Below are positions 17,854 through 26,609 of a stretch of DNA of 64,000 nt, piece after piece. Made by a program: the position numbers and the translations under genes. Numbering within the stretch: the first letter of the stretch is position 1; each line of letters opens with the position of its first letter. The stretch is from Parvularcula oceani (lineage in GTDB: Bacteria; Pseudomonadota; Alphaproteobacteria; Caulobacterales; Parvularculaceae), in the NCBI RefSeq assembly GCF_000733125.1, contig NZ_JPHU01000002.1, forward strand, positions 62,001-126,000, read 5' to 3'. Under the pieces are notes generated by a model. The model ran no database searches. It was not told the DNA's origin and worked only from the letters and a program-made list of their open reading frames with translations.

Positions 17854-18945
17854 ATGAAGTCGAGCGCGTTCAGCGTCGTCATTCCAGCCTATAACGCCGC
17901 CGAGACGCTCGGCGCGTGCCTGGAGAGCCTCGGCCGGGCCATGCCCGCTCCTGCGGAAATTCTCGTCTATGACGACGGCTCCACCGACGACACGCGCGCG
18001 ATCGCGAGGGCGCATGGCGCGCGCGTCCTGCGCAATGACGGACCGAACCAGGGCCCGGCGCGGGGCCGCAATATCGGCGCCGAGGCCGCCTCGACCCGCA
18101 CGGTCGTCTTCGTCGATGCCGATGTCGCCGTTCAGCCCGGCGCGCCCGGCCTCCTTGCTGCGCGCGTCGCGCGCGAAGCGGGCGTCGTGGCCGCTTTCGG
18201 CGCCTATGGCGCACGCTCTCCGGTCAAGAACTATGCGGGCCGCTATGCCAATCTGAGGCACCATCACACCCATGCCGAAGCGCCCGGCGAGGCGATGACC
18301 TTCTGGTCGGGCCTCGGCGCGGTGGACCGGGCGGCCTTCCTGCGCGCGGGCGGCTTCGATCTGTCCTATGACCGCCCCTGCATCGAGGACGTGGAACTCG
18401 GCCTCCGCCTGCGCGAGCAGGGCGGGCGCATCCTCCTCGTCCCCCAGGCGCAGGGCGATCACCTCAAGAACTGGACGATCCGCCAGCTCTGGCACACGGA
18501 TGTCTTCGTGCGCGCCCTGCCCTGGTCGAAGCTGATGATCGAGGGCCGCCTCGGCGACACCCTCAATACGGGCGGCCGCGAGAAGGAAAAGAGCGTCCTC
18601 GCGCATGGGGTCTGGGCCTCCGCACTGGTGGCGCTCTTCGTGCCGCTCGTCTGGTTCGCCACGCTCGGCTTCGCCGCCGCCTATCTGTGGAGCAACAGGC
18701 GCCTCCTGCGCCTCCTCGGCAGGAATTCGCGGCGCCTGGCCGTGGCGGGCGCCGCGCTGCACTGGACCTATCACCTCTATGCGAGCGTAGCCTTCGCGCT
18801 CGTGCTCGTCGGGACCGGGCTCCGCACGCAGATGCGGCAGCGTCCACGCATCAGGCGGCAGGCGCGCCGCCTGCGCAGGGCCGCTCAGTCGCTGAAGACG
18901 CCGTCTTCGGCCCGGCAGGGCCTGCTCGAAGGTCCGACGCGGTAG
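17854..18945 (+). CDS. Membrane-anchored family 2 glycosyltransferase
   Basis: A 363-residue GT2 enzyme. The catalytic domain runs from FSVVIPAYNAAETLGACLESL through YDDGSTDDT and VFVDADVAV (DxD) to IEDVELGLRLREQGGRI. Two membrane helices follow at about 248-285 and 305-330, then a strongly basic tail, so it is tied to the inner membrane with the active site in the cytoplasm. AGAGGGAT precedes the ATG. Its last 61 bases overlap the 3' end of the convergent gene, so the extreme C-terminus could be shorter in relatives. Confidence 0.87.
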   Translation: MKSSAFSVVIPAYNAAETLGACLESLGRAMPAPAEILVYDDGSTDDTRAIARAHGARVLRNDGPNQGPARGRNIGAEAASTRTVVFVDADVAVQPGAPGLLAARVAREAGVVAAFGAYGARSPVKNYAGRYANLRHHHTHAEAPGEAMTFWSGLGAVDRAAFLRAGGFDLSYDRPCIEDVELGLRLREQGGRILLVPQAQGDHLKNWTIRQLWHTDVFVRALPWSKLMIEGRLGDTLNTGGREKEKSVLAHGVWASALVALFVPLVWFATLGFAAAYLWSNRRLLRLLGRNSRRLAVAGAALHWTYHLYASVAFALVLVGTGLRTQMRQRPRIRRQARRLRRAAQSLKTPSSARQGLLEGPTR

Positions 18946-20456
18946 AGACGGACCGGTTCGGGCTCGGCCGTCACCTGCACGATCTTGCCCGGCAGGACGC
19001 TCTCCGGCACTCGGCGGACCAGGCTTCTCGTCCAGGACACCCGGCGGATTTCAGCCTCGCTCAACAGGGCCCAGTCCGGCCCGGGACGAAGGCCGCCGGT
19101 CTGTCCTTTCGGCCGTCCCGTGAATGCCAAGGCGCCCGCACAGGGCTCCTCCGTCCCGTAGACGCGCGCGGCCTGCGCGCCATCCTTCCCGTCCCCTAGG
19201 TCGAGAAGAAGCTGCGTCCTGTTCGCATTGACGGGGTCGGTGGCCACTCTTTCGCCTGCGAGGGCGTCCGATTCCAGAAGGCGCGCAAGATGGCGCGCTT
19301 CGGCATATTCGTCGTAATCGCGGAAATCCGCCGCGGCCAGAGAGGCCGCGATCAGGCCGACGCTCGCCGCCGCTACGCCCGATTTCCCGATTCGCGGCCG
19401 GGCATGGCCGAGCGCGACGGCGCAGAGCAGGACGGCCGCATAGGGCAGGATGGGCGTGTAGAGCGCCTCTTCGAGCCGAAGGGCGAAGGAAGAGATGAGA
19501 TAGGACAGCGCCGCCCCGCCGCCGAACACCAGGGCGACGGGCGAGAGCGGAGCGAAGACGCGGCGCGGCGCCAGCAGCGCCAGGAGAAGGGCCGCCAGAA
19601 GGAAGGGCGTCACGTTCGGCGTCGTCAGAAGCTCGATCAGCGGATTGCCCTGCAGCGGCGTGGCGACGGGAACCGCCACCGCCTCCGGCGCCTCGCCGCC
19701 GGCATTGATGACCTCGTGCCCGGAGCTGATGGTGAGACGGTAGAGCGGGTCGCCGGCGATCAGCCAATAGGCGGCGAGTTCGGCGGCGAGGACGGTCAGG
19801 AAACCGGCGCTCGACGCGAGCAGCGGCACGAGGCGGAAGCGGAAGGCATAGAAGCTGACGAGACCGAAGACGACCGGCAGGAACACGGCCGTCTCGCGGC
19901 AGAGCCAGGCCCCGCCGGCGAGCAGGCCCGCCAGATAGAGCCGCCGCACGCTGCCGGTCTTGAGCCCCTCGACCAGCAGCCACGCGCCCCAGGCCGCAAG
20001 GAACATCTCGGGCGCGTAGATCCTGACCTCGAAAGCCTGCGCGGCCAGAAAGGCGGATGTCGCGGTGAACAGGGCGGCGAGCGTTCCGGCGCGACGCCCC
20101 AGATGCCGCCGCCCATAGATGAAGGTGACGGCCACGAGCCCCGCCACGAAGGCCGCGCAGACGGCGCTGGCTGCGATTTCCGACGGCCCGAAGAGCCGGA
20201 AGGCTGCCGCGACCGGCAGCACGATGGGATAGCGCAGCGCCCAATGGGTCTCTCCCAGCGTCGGCCCCTCTTCGGCCCAGACGAGCGCGGCGCGGATATA
20301 GCGCTCGGCGTCCCGCGGCCCCATGCCGTCGAGGAAGGCGAACATCATCAGGCCGAAGCAGAGAACCAGAAGGCCGATCGCGGCTCCGCGCTCGGTGAGG
20401 CGCGATCCGCCCGCCGCCCTGCGGGCCTCCTGAAGATGCGGCTGCCAGACGCTCAC
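18885..20456 (-). CDS. GT39/ArnT-like polytopic glycosyltransferase
   Basis: A 523-residue integral membrane protein with about ten helices. The first periplasmic loop carries the acidic motif GPRDAERYIRAALVWAEEGPTLGETHWALRYP, as in PMT/ArnT enzymes that use polyprenyl-phosphate sugars. The region FEVRIYAPEMFLAAWGAWLL is also typical. It probably moves a sugar from an undecaprenyl carrier to an envelope acceptor. The start overlaps the upstream GT2 stop by 4 bases, so the two form an operon. Acceptor unknown. Confidence 0.8.
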   Translation of the reverse strand: MSVWQPHLQEARRAAGGSRLTERGAAIGLLVLCFGLMMFAFLDGMGPRDAERYIRAALVWAEEGPTLGETHWALRYPIVLPVAAAFRLFGPSEIAASAVCAAFVAGLVAVTFIYGRRHLGRRAGTLAALFTATSAFLAAQAFEVRIYAPEMFLAAWGAWLLVEGLKTGSVRRLYLAGLLAGGAWLCRETAVFLPVVFGLVSFYAFRFRLVPLLASSAGFLTVLAAELAAYWLIAGDPLYRLTISSGHEVINAGGEAPEAVAVPVATPLQGNPLIELLTTPNVTPFLLAALLLALLAPRRVFAPLSPVALVFGGGAALSYLISSFALRLEEALYTPILPYAAVLLCAVALGHARPRIGKSGVAAASVGLIAASLAAADFRDYDEYAEARHLARLLESDALAGERVATDPVNANRTQLLLDLGDGKDGAQAARVYGTEEPCAGALAFTGRPKGQTGGLRPGPDWALLSEAEIRRVSWTRSLVRRVPESVLPGKIVQVTAEPEPVRLYRVGPSSRPCRAEDGVFSD

Positions 20457-21379
20457 GCCTTCGGCTTCTCTCTCGCCGTCAGGCGCTCGCGCAGGCTGGG
20501 GGGCAGGAGGGCGTTGCCGAGGTGGAAGGCCAGTTCCGCAGGCGAGACCCGGCCCTCAGCCAGCGCCTCGCGCAGAAGCGGCCAGAAGGCGCTGCGGTCT
20601 TCGGCCCTGCGGGCCCTGATGCTGGCAAGGGTCAGGAGATAGGCGCCGTAAGCCCTCTTCGTGACGAGGTGGCGGCGCGCCCGGATCCACTCCACGTCCC
20701 AGCGCCAGTCCGCCTCGTTGGAAATCCGGGGGCGGTCCTCGTCGATCGACCATGTCGCGAGCGGCGCCCTGCCGGCGAAGACGAGGCCGACATCGCCCCG
20801 CTGACCGGCCCGCAGGACCCAGTCGAGATCGACATAGCGCGACAGCGCCTCGTCGAAGGGAACGGCCTCGAACAGGGTCTTCGGCGCGAGGATCGTGGAG
20901 GTCTGGACGAGCCCCTCTCCCGTGCTCGGCCGCCGGCGGCAGAACAGGTATTCGCTGATCGGCTGCGAGGAGCCGGGCAGGCGGCGTGGCCAGGCATAGC
21001 GCGCCCGTTCGTGCCGGGCGATGAGGCGGCAGCTGACCAGCGGCAGCGGGACCGACGAGGCTTCGGCCGCATCCATCTGGACGGCCAGTTTCTCCGCCGC
21101 CCAGGCATCGTCGTCGTCGAGCAGCGCGATCCACTCCCCCCGAGCGGCGGCGATGCCGAAATTCCGCGCCCCGGCATTGCCGAGATTGCGCGGCGGCAGG
21201 AGCACGCGCAGGCGCCGGTCATGAATGGCTTCGAGGGCGGCGCGCGTTTCGTCGTCGAGGCCGTCGACCACCACGACGACCTCGATATCCTCGAAGGTCT
21301 GGCCGAGCGCGTCGGCGACGGCGCGCGTCACGCGCCCGGGGCGCCGGAAGGTGGGAATGACCACTGAGATGCGCGGCAT
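20453..21379 (-). CDS. Family 2 glycosyltransferase
   Basis: A 308-residue GT2 enzyme with ISVVIPTFRRPGRVTRAVADAL, VVVDGLDDETRAAL, and the DxD region IALLDDDDAWAAEK. The following NISEYLFCRRR-type segment and the C-terminal helices have no membrane anchor. It is the first gene of a two-gene unit with the GT39-like gene. It might build the lipid-linked sugar that the GT39 protein uses, but this is only suggested by the overlap. Confidence 0.85.
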   Translation of the reverse strand: MPRISVVIPTFRRPGRVTRAVADALGQTFEDIEVVVVVDGLDDETRAALEAIHDRRLRVLLPPRNLGNAGARNFGIAAARGEWIALLDDDDAWAAEKLAVQMDAAEASSVPLPLVSCRLIARHERARYAWPRRLPGSSQPISEYLFCRRRPSTGEGLVQTSTILAPKTLFEAVPFDEALSRYVDLDWVLRAGQRGDVGLVFAGRAPLATWSIDEDRPRISNEADWRWDVEWIRARRHLVTKRAYGAYLLTLASIRARRAEDRSAFWPLLREALAEGRVSPAELAFHLGNALLPPSLRERLTAREKPKA

Positions 21380-21411
21380 AAGAGCCCGCTAGCACGGGCA
21401 GCGGGCCTGCT

Positions 21412-22491
21412 CTAGCGGGCTTCGAGCACAAGGTCGTCCCGGTGCAGGACGAGACGCGCCTTACCCGCCGAGAGCGCCGCATCGCTGCAGGCGGCGAGAC
21501 CATAGCCGATCGTCTCTCCCTCCGCCTCGACCGCGAGAAGGTCGCCGGCCTCGAAACGCCCCTCGCTCCCCTTCACGCCCACCGCCAGAAGGCTGTTGCC
21601 CGCAGCCAGCGCCTGCGCGGCGCCGGCATCGATGAAGACCCTTGCGGCCGCGACGCTGCGGCCCGACAGCCAGCGCCGGCGCGCGGGCATCGGAGCCGCT
21701 GCGGCCTCGATCACGGTCGCCTTCGCCTCTCCCGACAGAAGCGCCCGCAAGGGCCGGGCCGGCATGCCCGAGGCGATGATCACGCCGACGCCCCAACTCG
21801 AAGCGAGGGCGGCCGCGCGCAGCTTGCTCGCCATGCCGCCGGTTCCGACGCCGGATCGGCTTTCCATGCCGCCGAGGTCGAGACCGGCCAGTTCCCTGCG
21901 CGACAGAGCGGGCCTGTGCCGCGCTCCCGGCTCGCCCGGCGGCCGGTCGTAAAGCCCGTCCACATCGGACAGGAGGACCAGCGTGTCGGCATCGAGAAGC
22001 CCCGCCGTCTGCGCCGCGAGACGGTCATTGTCGCCGGCGCGCAGTTCCTGGGTGGCGACGGCATCGTTCTCGTTGACGAGCGGCACGATCCCGGCGGCGT
22101 GCAGCGCCCGGAAGGCCGCCCTCGCATTGAGGTAGCGGGTCCTGTCCTCCAGCACGTCCGCCGTCAGGAGGATCTGCGCCGCTGTCAGCCCCTCCGCGGC
22201 GAGCGCCTCCTGCCATCGCGCCATCAGGGCGATCTGACCTGTAGCCGAGAGTGCCTGACGGCTGGCCAAGCCATCCCCGGTGATTCGGGCGATCCGGCGA
22301 CCCGATGCCACTGCGCCCGAAGTGACCACCGTCACCTCGCCGCTGAAGGCGGCGAGATCAGCGGCGAGTCCCTGGATATCGGCTCCTGTCATGCCTTCCG
22401 GAGGCGCGAGAAGGGACGAGCCGATCTTCACGACCAGCCGCCGGCTGCCGCGCAGGAGTGCAGACGCTGCTGAAGGAAGGGGATCGGCCAC
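21412..22491 (-). CDS. proB: Glutamate 5-kinase
   Basis: ProB, 359 residues, the first enzyme of proline synthesis, phosphorylating glutamate. The amino acid kinase domain (LVVKIGSSLLAPPEG, VTSGAVASGRRI, NENDAVAT, LLSDVDGLYDR, GTGGMASKLRAA) covers about residues 15-260, and a C-terminal PUA domain (about 275-355, with AGNSLLAVGVKGSEGRFEAGD) follows. The PUA domain is typical of proteobacterial ProB and contributes to proline control. It is not followed by obgE or proA here, which is somewhat unusual. Confidence 0.96.
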   Translation of the reverse strand: MADPLPSAASALLRGSRRLVVKIGSSLLAPPEGMTGADIQGLAADLAAFSGEVTVVTSGAVASGRRIARITGDGLASRQALSATGQIALMARWQEALAAEGLTAAQILLTADVLEDRTRYLNARAAFRALHAAGIVPLVNENDAVATQELRAGDNDRLAAQTAGLLDADTLVLLSDVDGLYDRPPGEPGARHRPALSRRELAGLDLGGMESRSGVGTGGMASKLRAAALASSWGVGVIIASGMPARPLRALLSGEAKATVIEAAAAPMPARRRWLSGRSVAAARVFIDAGAAQALAAGNSLLAVGVKGSEGRFEAGDLLAVEAEGETIGYGLAACSDAALSAGKARLVLHRDDLVLEAR

Positions 22492-22593
22492 CTCGACGCA
22501 TTAGCAAGCGGCCCCACCGTTTTCCAGTCGGATGATCCATGCTCGCGACGCGAATTAGCAGTTAGTTGCGCATGCCTATTGCGTCGCACAATC

Positions 22594-22616
22594 GGTTGCT
22601 TCTATCTTGCGCAACC
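22594..22616. promoter_or_regulatory. Inverted repeat upstream of amt
   Basis: GGTTGC at 22594-22599 and GCAACC at 22611-22616 form an inverted repeat with an 11-base spacer, overlapping the palindrome TTGCGCAA at 22607-22614. It lies about 30 bases before the amt start, in an A+T-richer stretch than the surrounding genes. It could be an operator for nitrogen control, but it does not match a classical NtrC site or a sigma-54 -24/-12 pair. Confidence 0.3.
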
Positions 22617-22644
22617 GTGATCAGAATCGGCGAGGGAGATCGAG

Positions 22645-24027
22645 ATGCGAGGGCGAAGAAGAGTGGGCGTGGCGCTCACGGCAGCAGCGGCAGGCGCGGC
22701 GTGGAGCAGCGGCGCGATGGCGCAGACGACGGCCGAGACGCAGTTCATCCTGAACAGCTTCCTGTTCCTGTTCGGCGGCGTGCTGGTCATGTTCATGGCC
22801 GCGGGCTTCTGCATGCTCGAGGCCGGGCTCGTGCGGACCAAGAACGTGGCCGACATCTGCCTGAAGAACATCGCGCTCTACGCGCTGGCCGGCGTGATGT
22901 ATTATCTGATCGGCTACGACCTCATGTATGACGGCGTCGAGAGCTGGATCGGCAGCTTCTCGATCTGGAATGCCGGCGAAGGCGCGCCCGGCGCCGAAGC
23001 GGTCACCGCAGAAGCCGGCGGTTATGCCGCCCATTCCGACTGGTTCTTCCAGATGGTCTTCGTCGCCACCGCCGCCTCGATCGTGTCTGGCGCCGTGGCC
23101 GAGCGGGTGAAGCTGTTTCCGTTCCTGGCCTTCGTGCTGGTCCTCACCGCGCTGATCTATCCGATCCAGGGGTCGTGGAAGTGGGGCGGCGGCTGGCTCG
23201 ACGGCCTGGGCTTCAACGATTTCGCCGGTTCGACCATCGTGCATTCGGTCGGCGGCTGGGCCGCGCTGACCGGCGTGCTGCTGCTCGGGCCGCGCACGGG
23301 CAAATATGTCGGCGGCCGGGTCGCGCCCATGCCGGGCAGCTCACTGCCCCTGGCGACGCTCGGGACCTTCATCCTCTGGCTCGGCTGGTTCGGCTTCAAC
23401 GGCGCCTCCCAGCTCGCGCTCGGCACGGCGCCCGACGCGATCGCGGTCAGCCGCATCTTCGCCAACACCAACATGGCGGCGGCGGGCGGCGCATTGGCGG
23501 CGACCGTGCTCACCAAGGCGCTGTACAAGAAGGTCGACCTGACCATGGTCCTGAACGGCGCGCTGGCGGGCCTCGTGTCGATCACGGCCGAGCCGCTGAC
23601 GCCGAGTGTCGGCGCCGCGATCCTGATTGGCGCCGTGGGCGCGACCATCGTCACCTTCGCGATCCCGCTTCTCGACAAGGTCAAGATCGACGACGTGGTC
23701 GGCGCCATCCCGGTGCACCTCTTCGCCGGCATTTTCGGCACGCTGGTCGTGCCGGTGACCAATCCGGATGCGAGCTTCGTCGCGCAGCTGATCGGCGTGG
23801 CGGCGGTCGCGGCCTGGGTCATTCCAACCTCGGCGATCCTCTGGTTCGTCCTCAAGGTGACCATCGGGATCCGTCTGTCGCCCGAAGAAGAGCTGATCGG
23901 CGGCGACGCGTCGGAACTCGGCCTCGAAGCCTATCCGGAATTCGTGGACGGCGTTCCCGAAGGCGCCTCCTCCTCGCCGACGGCCATGGGGGCGCCGAGC
24001 CGGCAGACGGCGGCCAGCACGGCCTGA
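22645..24027 (+). CDS. amt: Ammonium transporter, Amt family
   Basis: A 460-residue Amt channel with a signal-like N-terminus (VGVALTAAAAGAAWSSGAMAQ) and about eleven membrane helices that form a trimeric ammonium channel. Recognisable signatures include AGFCMLEAGLVRTKNVADICLKN, DFAGSTIVHSVGGWAALTG and ILWLGWFGFNGASQLAL, which hold the pore histidine and ammonium-binding aromatic residues. GAGGGA precedes the ATG. No glnK/glnB PII gene is next to it, unlike the usual glnK-amtB pair; a porin gene follows instead. Confidence 0.95.
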   Translation: MRGRRRVGVALTAAAAGAAWSSGAMAQTTAETQFILNSFLFLFGGVLVMFMAAGFCMLEAGLVRTKNVADICLKNIALYALAGVMYYLIGYDLMYDGVESWIGSFSIWNAGEGAPGAEAVTAEAGGYAAHSDWFFQMVFVATAASIVSGAVAERVKLFPFLAFVLVLTALIYPIQGSWKWGGGWLDGLGFNDFAGSTIVHSVGGWAALTGVLLLGPRTGKYVGGRVAPMPGSSLPLATLGTFILWLGWFGFNGASQLALGTAPDAIAVSRIFANTNMAAAGGALAATVLTKALYKKVDLTMVLNGALAGLVSITAEPLTPSVGAAILIGAVGATIVTFAIPLLDKVKIDDVVGAIPVHLFAGIFGTLVVPVTNPDASFVAQLIGVAAVAAWVIPTSAILWFVLKVTIGIRLSPEEELIGGDASELGLEAYPEFVDGVPEGASSSPTAMGAPSRQTAASTA

Positions 24028-24042
24028 TTTCAACGGATCGGT

Positions 24043-24076
24043 GGCGTCCCGCCCCTTCGACGGGCGGCGGGACGCC
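24043..24076 (+). terminator. Hairpin after amt
   Basis: Perfect 11-bp stem (GGCGTCCCGCC at 24043-24053 with GGCGGGACGCC at 24066-24076) starting 15 bases after the amt stop. No T-run follows, so it may be a processing or stability element between amt and the porin gene rather than a strict terminator. Confidence 0.5.
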
Positions 24077-24179
24077 GGAACCAGCGGCCAGCGGGGGGAG
24101 CCCGTCGGACGCGACAGGGGAGCTGCGCCCGCATCCCGAGAGGATGGGCCAGCCGAAGAGAAGCGAGGGACAACTCGAA

Positions 24180-24983
24180 ATGCGTAAATTCCAAGGATGC
24201 CTGACGGGCGCAGCGCTGCTTGCCGCTGGAGCGGCGCTGGCGCCGGCCGCGGCGCAGGACACGGTGGACGGACTGAGCCTGTCGGCGAATGTCGCCTTCA
24301 CCTCCGATTACCGCTTCCGCGGGGTCTCCTTCTCCGAAGGCGATTTCGCCATCCAGGGCGGCTTCGATGCGAGCCTCGACAGCGGCTTCTATCTGGGCAC
24401 ATGGGCTTCCAGCATCGAAGGCTACGGCTCCAACATCGATGTCGGCATTGACGGGCTTCCCGTCTTCGAATCGGGCTCCGAGACGGAACTCGATCTTTAC
24501 GGCGGCTATGCCTTCGGCACCGAAGCCGTCGCCTTCGACGTCGGCGTGATCGGCTATTTCTATCCCGGATCCGACAATACGGAATACTGGGAAGTCTACG
24601 GCTCGGCCTCGGGCAGCATCGGCGCGGGCAGCGTGACGGGCGGGATCGCCTGGGTGCCGGACCAGGACAATGCGGGCGGCGACAACCTCTACGTCTATAC
24701 CGATGCGGGCTTCGGCCTCGGCGAGAGCGGCCTCAGCCTCGACCTGCATCTCGGCTATACCGACGGCGCCTTCGTCTATTCGGGCGACGACCAGCTCGAC
24801 TGGTCGGCCGGCGTCAGCCTGTCGGCCATCGGCCTCGATTTCTCGGCCGCCTATGTTGCGACCGATGCGGACACCGATTTCGACGATATGGGCCTCGATC
24901 CGGTCGTCGCGGACGATCTGGAAGATGCCGCCGAAGACCTCTATGGCGGCACGGTGGTCTTCACCGTCGGCAAGAGCTTCTGA
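24180..24983 (+). CDS. TorF-family putative porin
   Basis: A 267-residue outer-membrane protein with a signal peptide (GCLTGAALLAAGAALAPAAAQ) and the TorF/gcw_chp opening LSANVAFTSDYRFRGVSFSEGDFAIQGGFD. Alternating aromatic/small residue strands suggest a 12- to 16-strand barrel ending GTVVFTVGKSF with the C-terminal phenylalanine expected for BAM recognition. GAGGGA lies nine bases before the ATG; a much longer upstream open frame is only a shadow of amt. Position after amt hints at a role in uptake of nitrogen compounds. Confidence 0.88.
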   Translation: MRKFQGCLTGAALLAAGAALAPAAAQDTVDGLSLSANVAFTSDYRFRGVSFSEGDFAIQGGFDASLDSGFYLGTWASSIEGYGSNIDVGIDGLPVFESGSETELDLYGGYAFGTEAVAFDVGVIGYFYPGSDNTEYWEVYGSASGSIGAGSVTGGIAWVPDQDNAGGDNLYVYTDAGFGLGESGLSLDLHLGYTDGAFVYSGDDQLDWSAGVSLSAIGLDFSAAYVATDADTDFDDMGLDPVVADDLEDAAEDLYGGTVVFTVGKSF

Positions 24984-24985
24984 CG

Positions 24986-25002
24986 CGCGCGCTCAGCGCG
25001 CG
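24986..25002. terminator. Short hairpin after the porin gene
   Basis: CGCGCGC-TCA-GCGCGCG perfect hairpin beginning three bases after the porin stop, followed by an A-rich stretch. A likely 3' end of the porin message, though it lacks a T-run. Confidence 0.45.
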
Positions 25003-25018
25003 ATACAAAACGCTAAAA

Positions 25019-25058
25019 ACTGCGCCCCACGTGGACATTTTGTCCGCGGGGGCGTAGT
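25019..25058. promoter_or_regulatory. Long hairpin with nested operator-like palindrome upstream of gltD
   Basis: Ten-base arms ACTGCGCCCC (25019-25028) and GGGGCGTAGT (25049-25058, one G-U pair) enclose GGACA-TTT-TGTCC at 25033-25045. Five A residues precede it on the plus strand, so read on the minus strand it is a hairpin followed by a T-run, like an intrinsic terminator. The inner A/T-centred palindrome could bind a regulator such as an Lrp-type protein before gltD. Function is inferred only from position. Confidence 0.45.
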
Positions 25059-25112
25059 TGCGTGAGGCGCCCGCCACAGGGCATTCCGAAAGCCGTCAGG
25101 AGTTCCTCCCGC

Positions 25113-26609
25113 ATGACCGACATGCTGCGCTTCGTCACCGAGCCTCGCCGCACGCCAGACAAGCGCGCGCCCGAGCTTCGGCGCGAGGACTTCGAGGAGA
25201 TCTATGCGGGGTTCCAGGAGCGCCAGGCCGAGGCGCAGGCCTCGCGCTGCTCGCAATGCGGCGTGCCCTTCTGTTCGTCGGGCTGCCCCCTGGGCAATCA
25301 CATCCCCGACTGGCTCCGCCTCGCCGCAGAGGGCGACCTGCGCGAGGCCTACGAGCTTTCGACCGCGACCTCGAACATGCCCGAGATCTGCGGCCGGATC
25401 TGCCCGCAGGACCGCCTCTGCGAAGGCTCCTGCGTGATCGAGCAATCCGGCCACGGCACGGTGACAATCGGCGCGGTCGAGCAGTACATCACGGACAATG
25501 CCTGGAAGAATGGCTGGGTGAAGCCGGTCACCCCCAAGCGCGAACGGGACCAGTCCGTCGGCATCGTCGGCGCGGGGCCGGCGGGCCTGTCGGCAGCCGA
25601 TCAGCTGCGCCATCTGGGCTACAAGATCACCGTCTATGACCGCTATGACCGGGCGGGCGGGCTGATGATCTACGGCATTCCGGGCTTCAAGCTCGAAAAG
25701 GACGTGGTCGCGCGCCGCGTGCAGCGCCTTCAGGATTCGGGCGTGGAATTCGTCCAGAACGCCGATGTCGGGGGCACCCTGCCCTTCTCCGAGCTGCGCG
25801 AGAAGCACGACGCGATCCTCATCGCCACCGGGGTCTACAAGGCGCGCGACCTCTCCGTGCCCGGCGCGGGCAGCAAGGGCGTCATCCGCGCGCTCGATTA
25901 CCTGACCGCTTCGAACCGCAAGGGGCTCGGCGATGCCGTTCCCGATTTCGACAGCGGCGAGATGGATGCGCGCGGCAAGCGCGTCGTCGTGGTCGGCGGC
26001 GGCGACACGGCCATGGACTGCGTGCGCACGGCGATCCGCCAGGACGCGGCCTCCGTCACCTGCCTCTATCGCCGCGACCGGGAGAACATGCCGGGCTCGG
26101 CGCGGGAGGTTCTGAATGCCGAAGAGGAAGGCGTCGTCTTCCGCTGGCTGTCCAACCCGAAAAGCGTTCTCGGCGAGGCCGAAGCCCTGGCAGGCGTCCG
26201 GGTCGCGAGGATGCGCCTGGGGCCGCCCGACCAGTCGGGCCGCCAGAGCCCCGAGGAAGTGCCCGGCGAAGACGCCGATCTCGACGCCGACATGGTCATC
26301 AAGGCGCTCGGCTTCAGCCCCGAGGACCTGCCCGGCGCCTTCGGCGAGCCGGACCTCGCGCTGACGCGCTGGGGCACGCTCAAGGCCGACCCTTCGAGCT
26401 TCGAGACCTCGCTGCCGGGAGTTTTCGCGGCCGGAGACATCGTGCGCGGCGCGAGCCTCGTCGTCTGGGCGATCCATGACGGGCGCAAGGCCGCGGCGGG
26501 CATTCACGACTTCCTGCGCGCAGGCGAAATGCCGCATGGCGTCGCGACGGTCGGCGAGCAGTCGACGCGCTACGATCCGCGCGTGCAGGAGCCGGTGGCG
26601 GCGAAATGA
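25113..26609 (+). CDS. gltD: Glutamate synthase small (beta) subunit
   Basis: GltD, 498 residues. It oxidises NADPH and feeds electrons to the large subunit of glutamate synthase. N-terminal cysteines in SRCSQCGVPFCSSGCPLGNHIPDW and MPEICGRICPQDRLCEGSC hold two 4Fe-4S clusters. The FAD site is VGIVGAGPAGLSAADQL and the NADPH site is VVVVGGGDTAMDCV. CAGGAG precedes the ATG by about ten bases; 17 extra upstream codons were rejected. It is the first gene of gltD-orf-gltB, the reverse of the common gltB-gltD order. Confidence 0.96.
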   Translation: MTDMLRFVTEPRRTPDKRAPELRREDFEEIYAGFQERQAEAQASRCSQCGVPFCSSGCPLGNHIPDWLRLAAEGDLREAYELSTATSNMPEICGRICPQDRLCEGSCVIEQSGHGTVTIGAVEQYITDNAWKNGWVKPVTPKRERDQSVGIVGAGPAGLSAADQLRHLGYKITVYDRYDRAGGLMIYGIPGFKLEKDVVARRVQRLQDSGVEFVQNADVGGTLPFSELREKHDAILIATGVYKARDLSVPGAGSKGVIRALDYLTASNRKGLGDAVPDFDSGEMDARGKRVVVVGGGDTAMDCVRTAIRQDAASVTCLYRRDRENMPGSAREVLNAEEEGVVFRWLSNPKSVLGEAEALAGVRVARMRLGPPDQSGRQSPEEVPGEDADLDADMVIKALGFSPEDLPGAFGEPDLALTRWGTLKADPSSFETSLPGVFAAGDIVRGASLVVWAIHDGRKAAAGIHDFLRAGEMPHGVATVGEQSTRYDPRVQEPVAAK

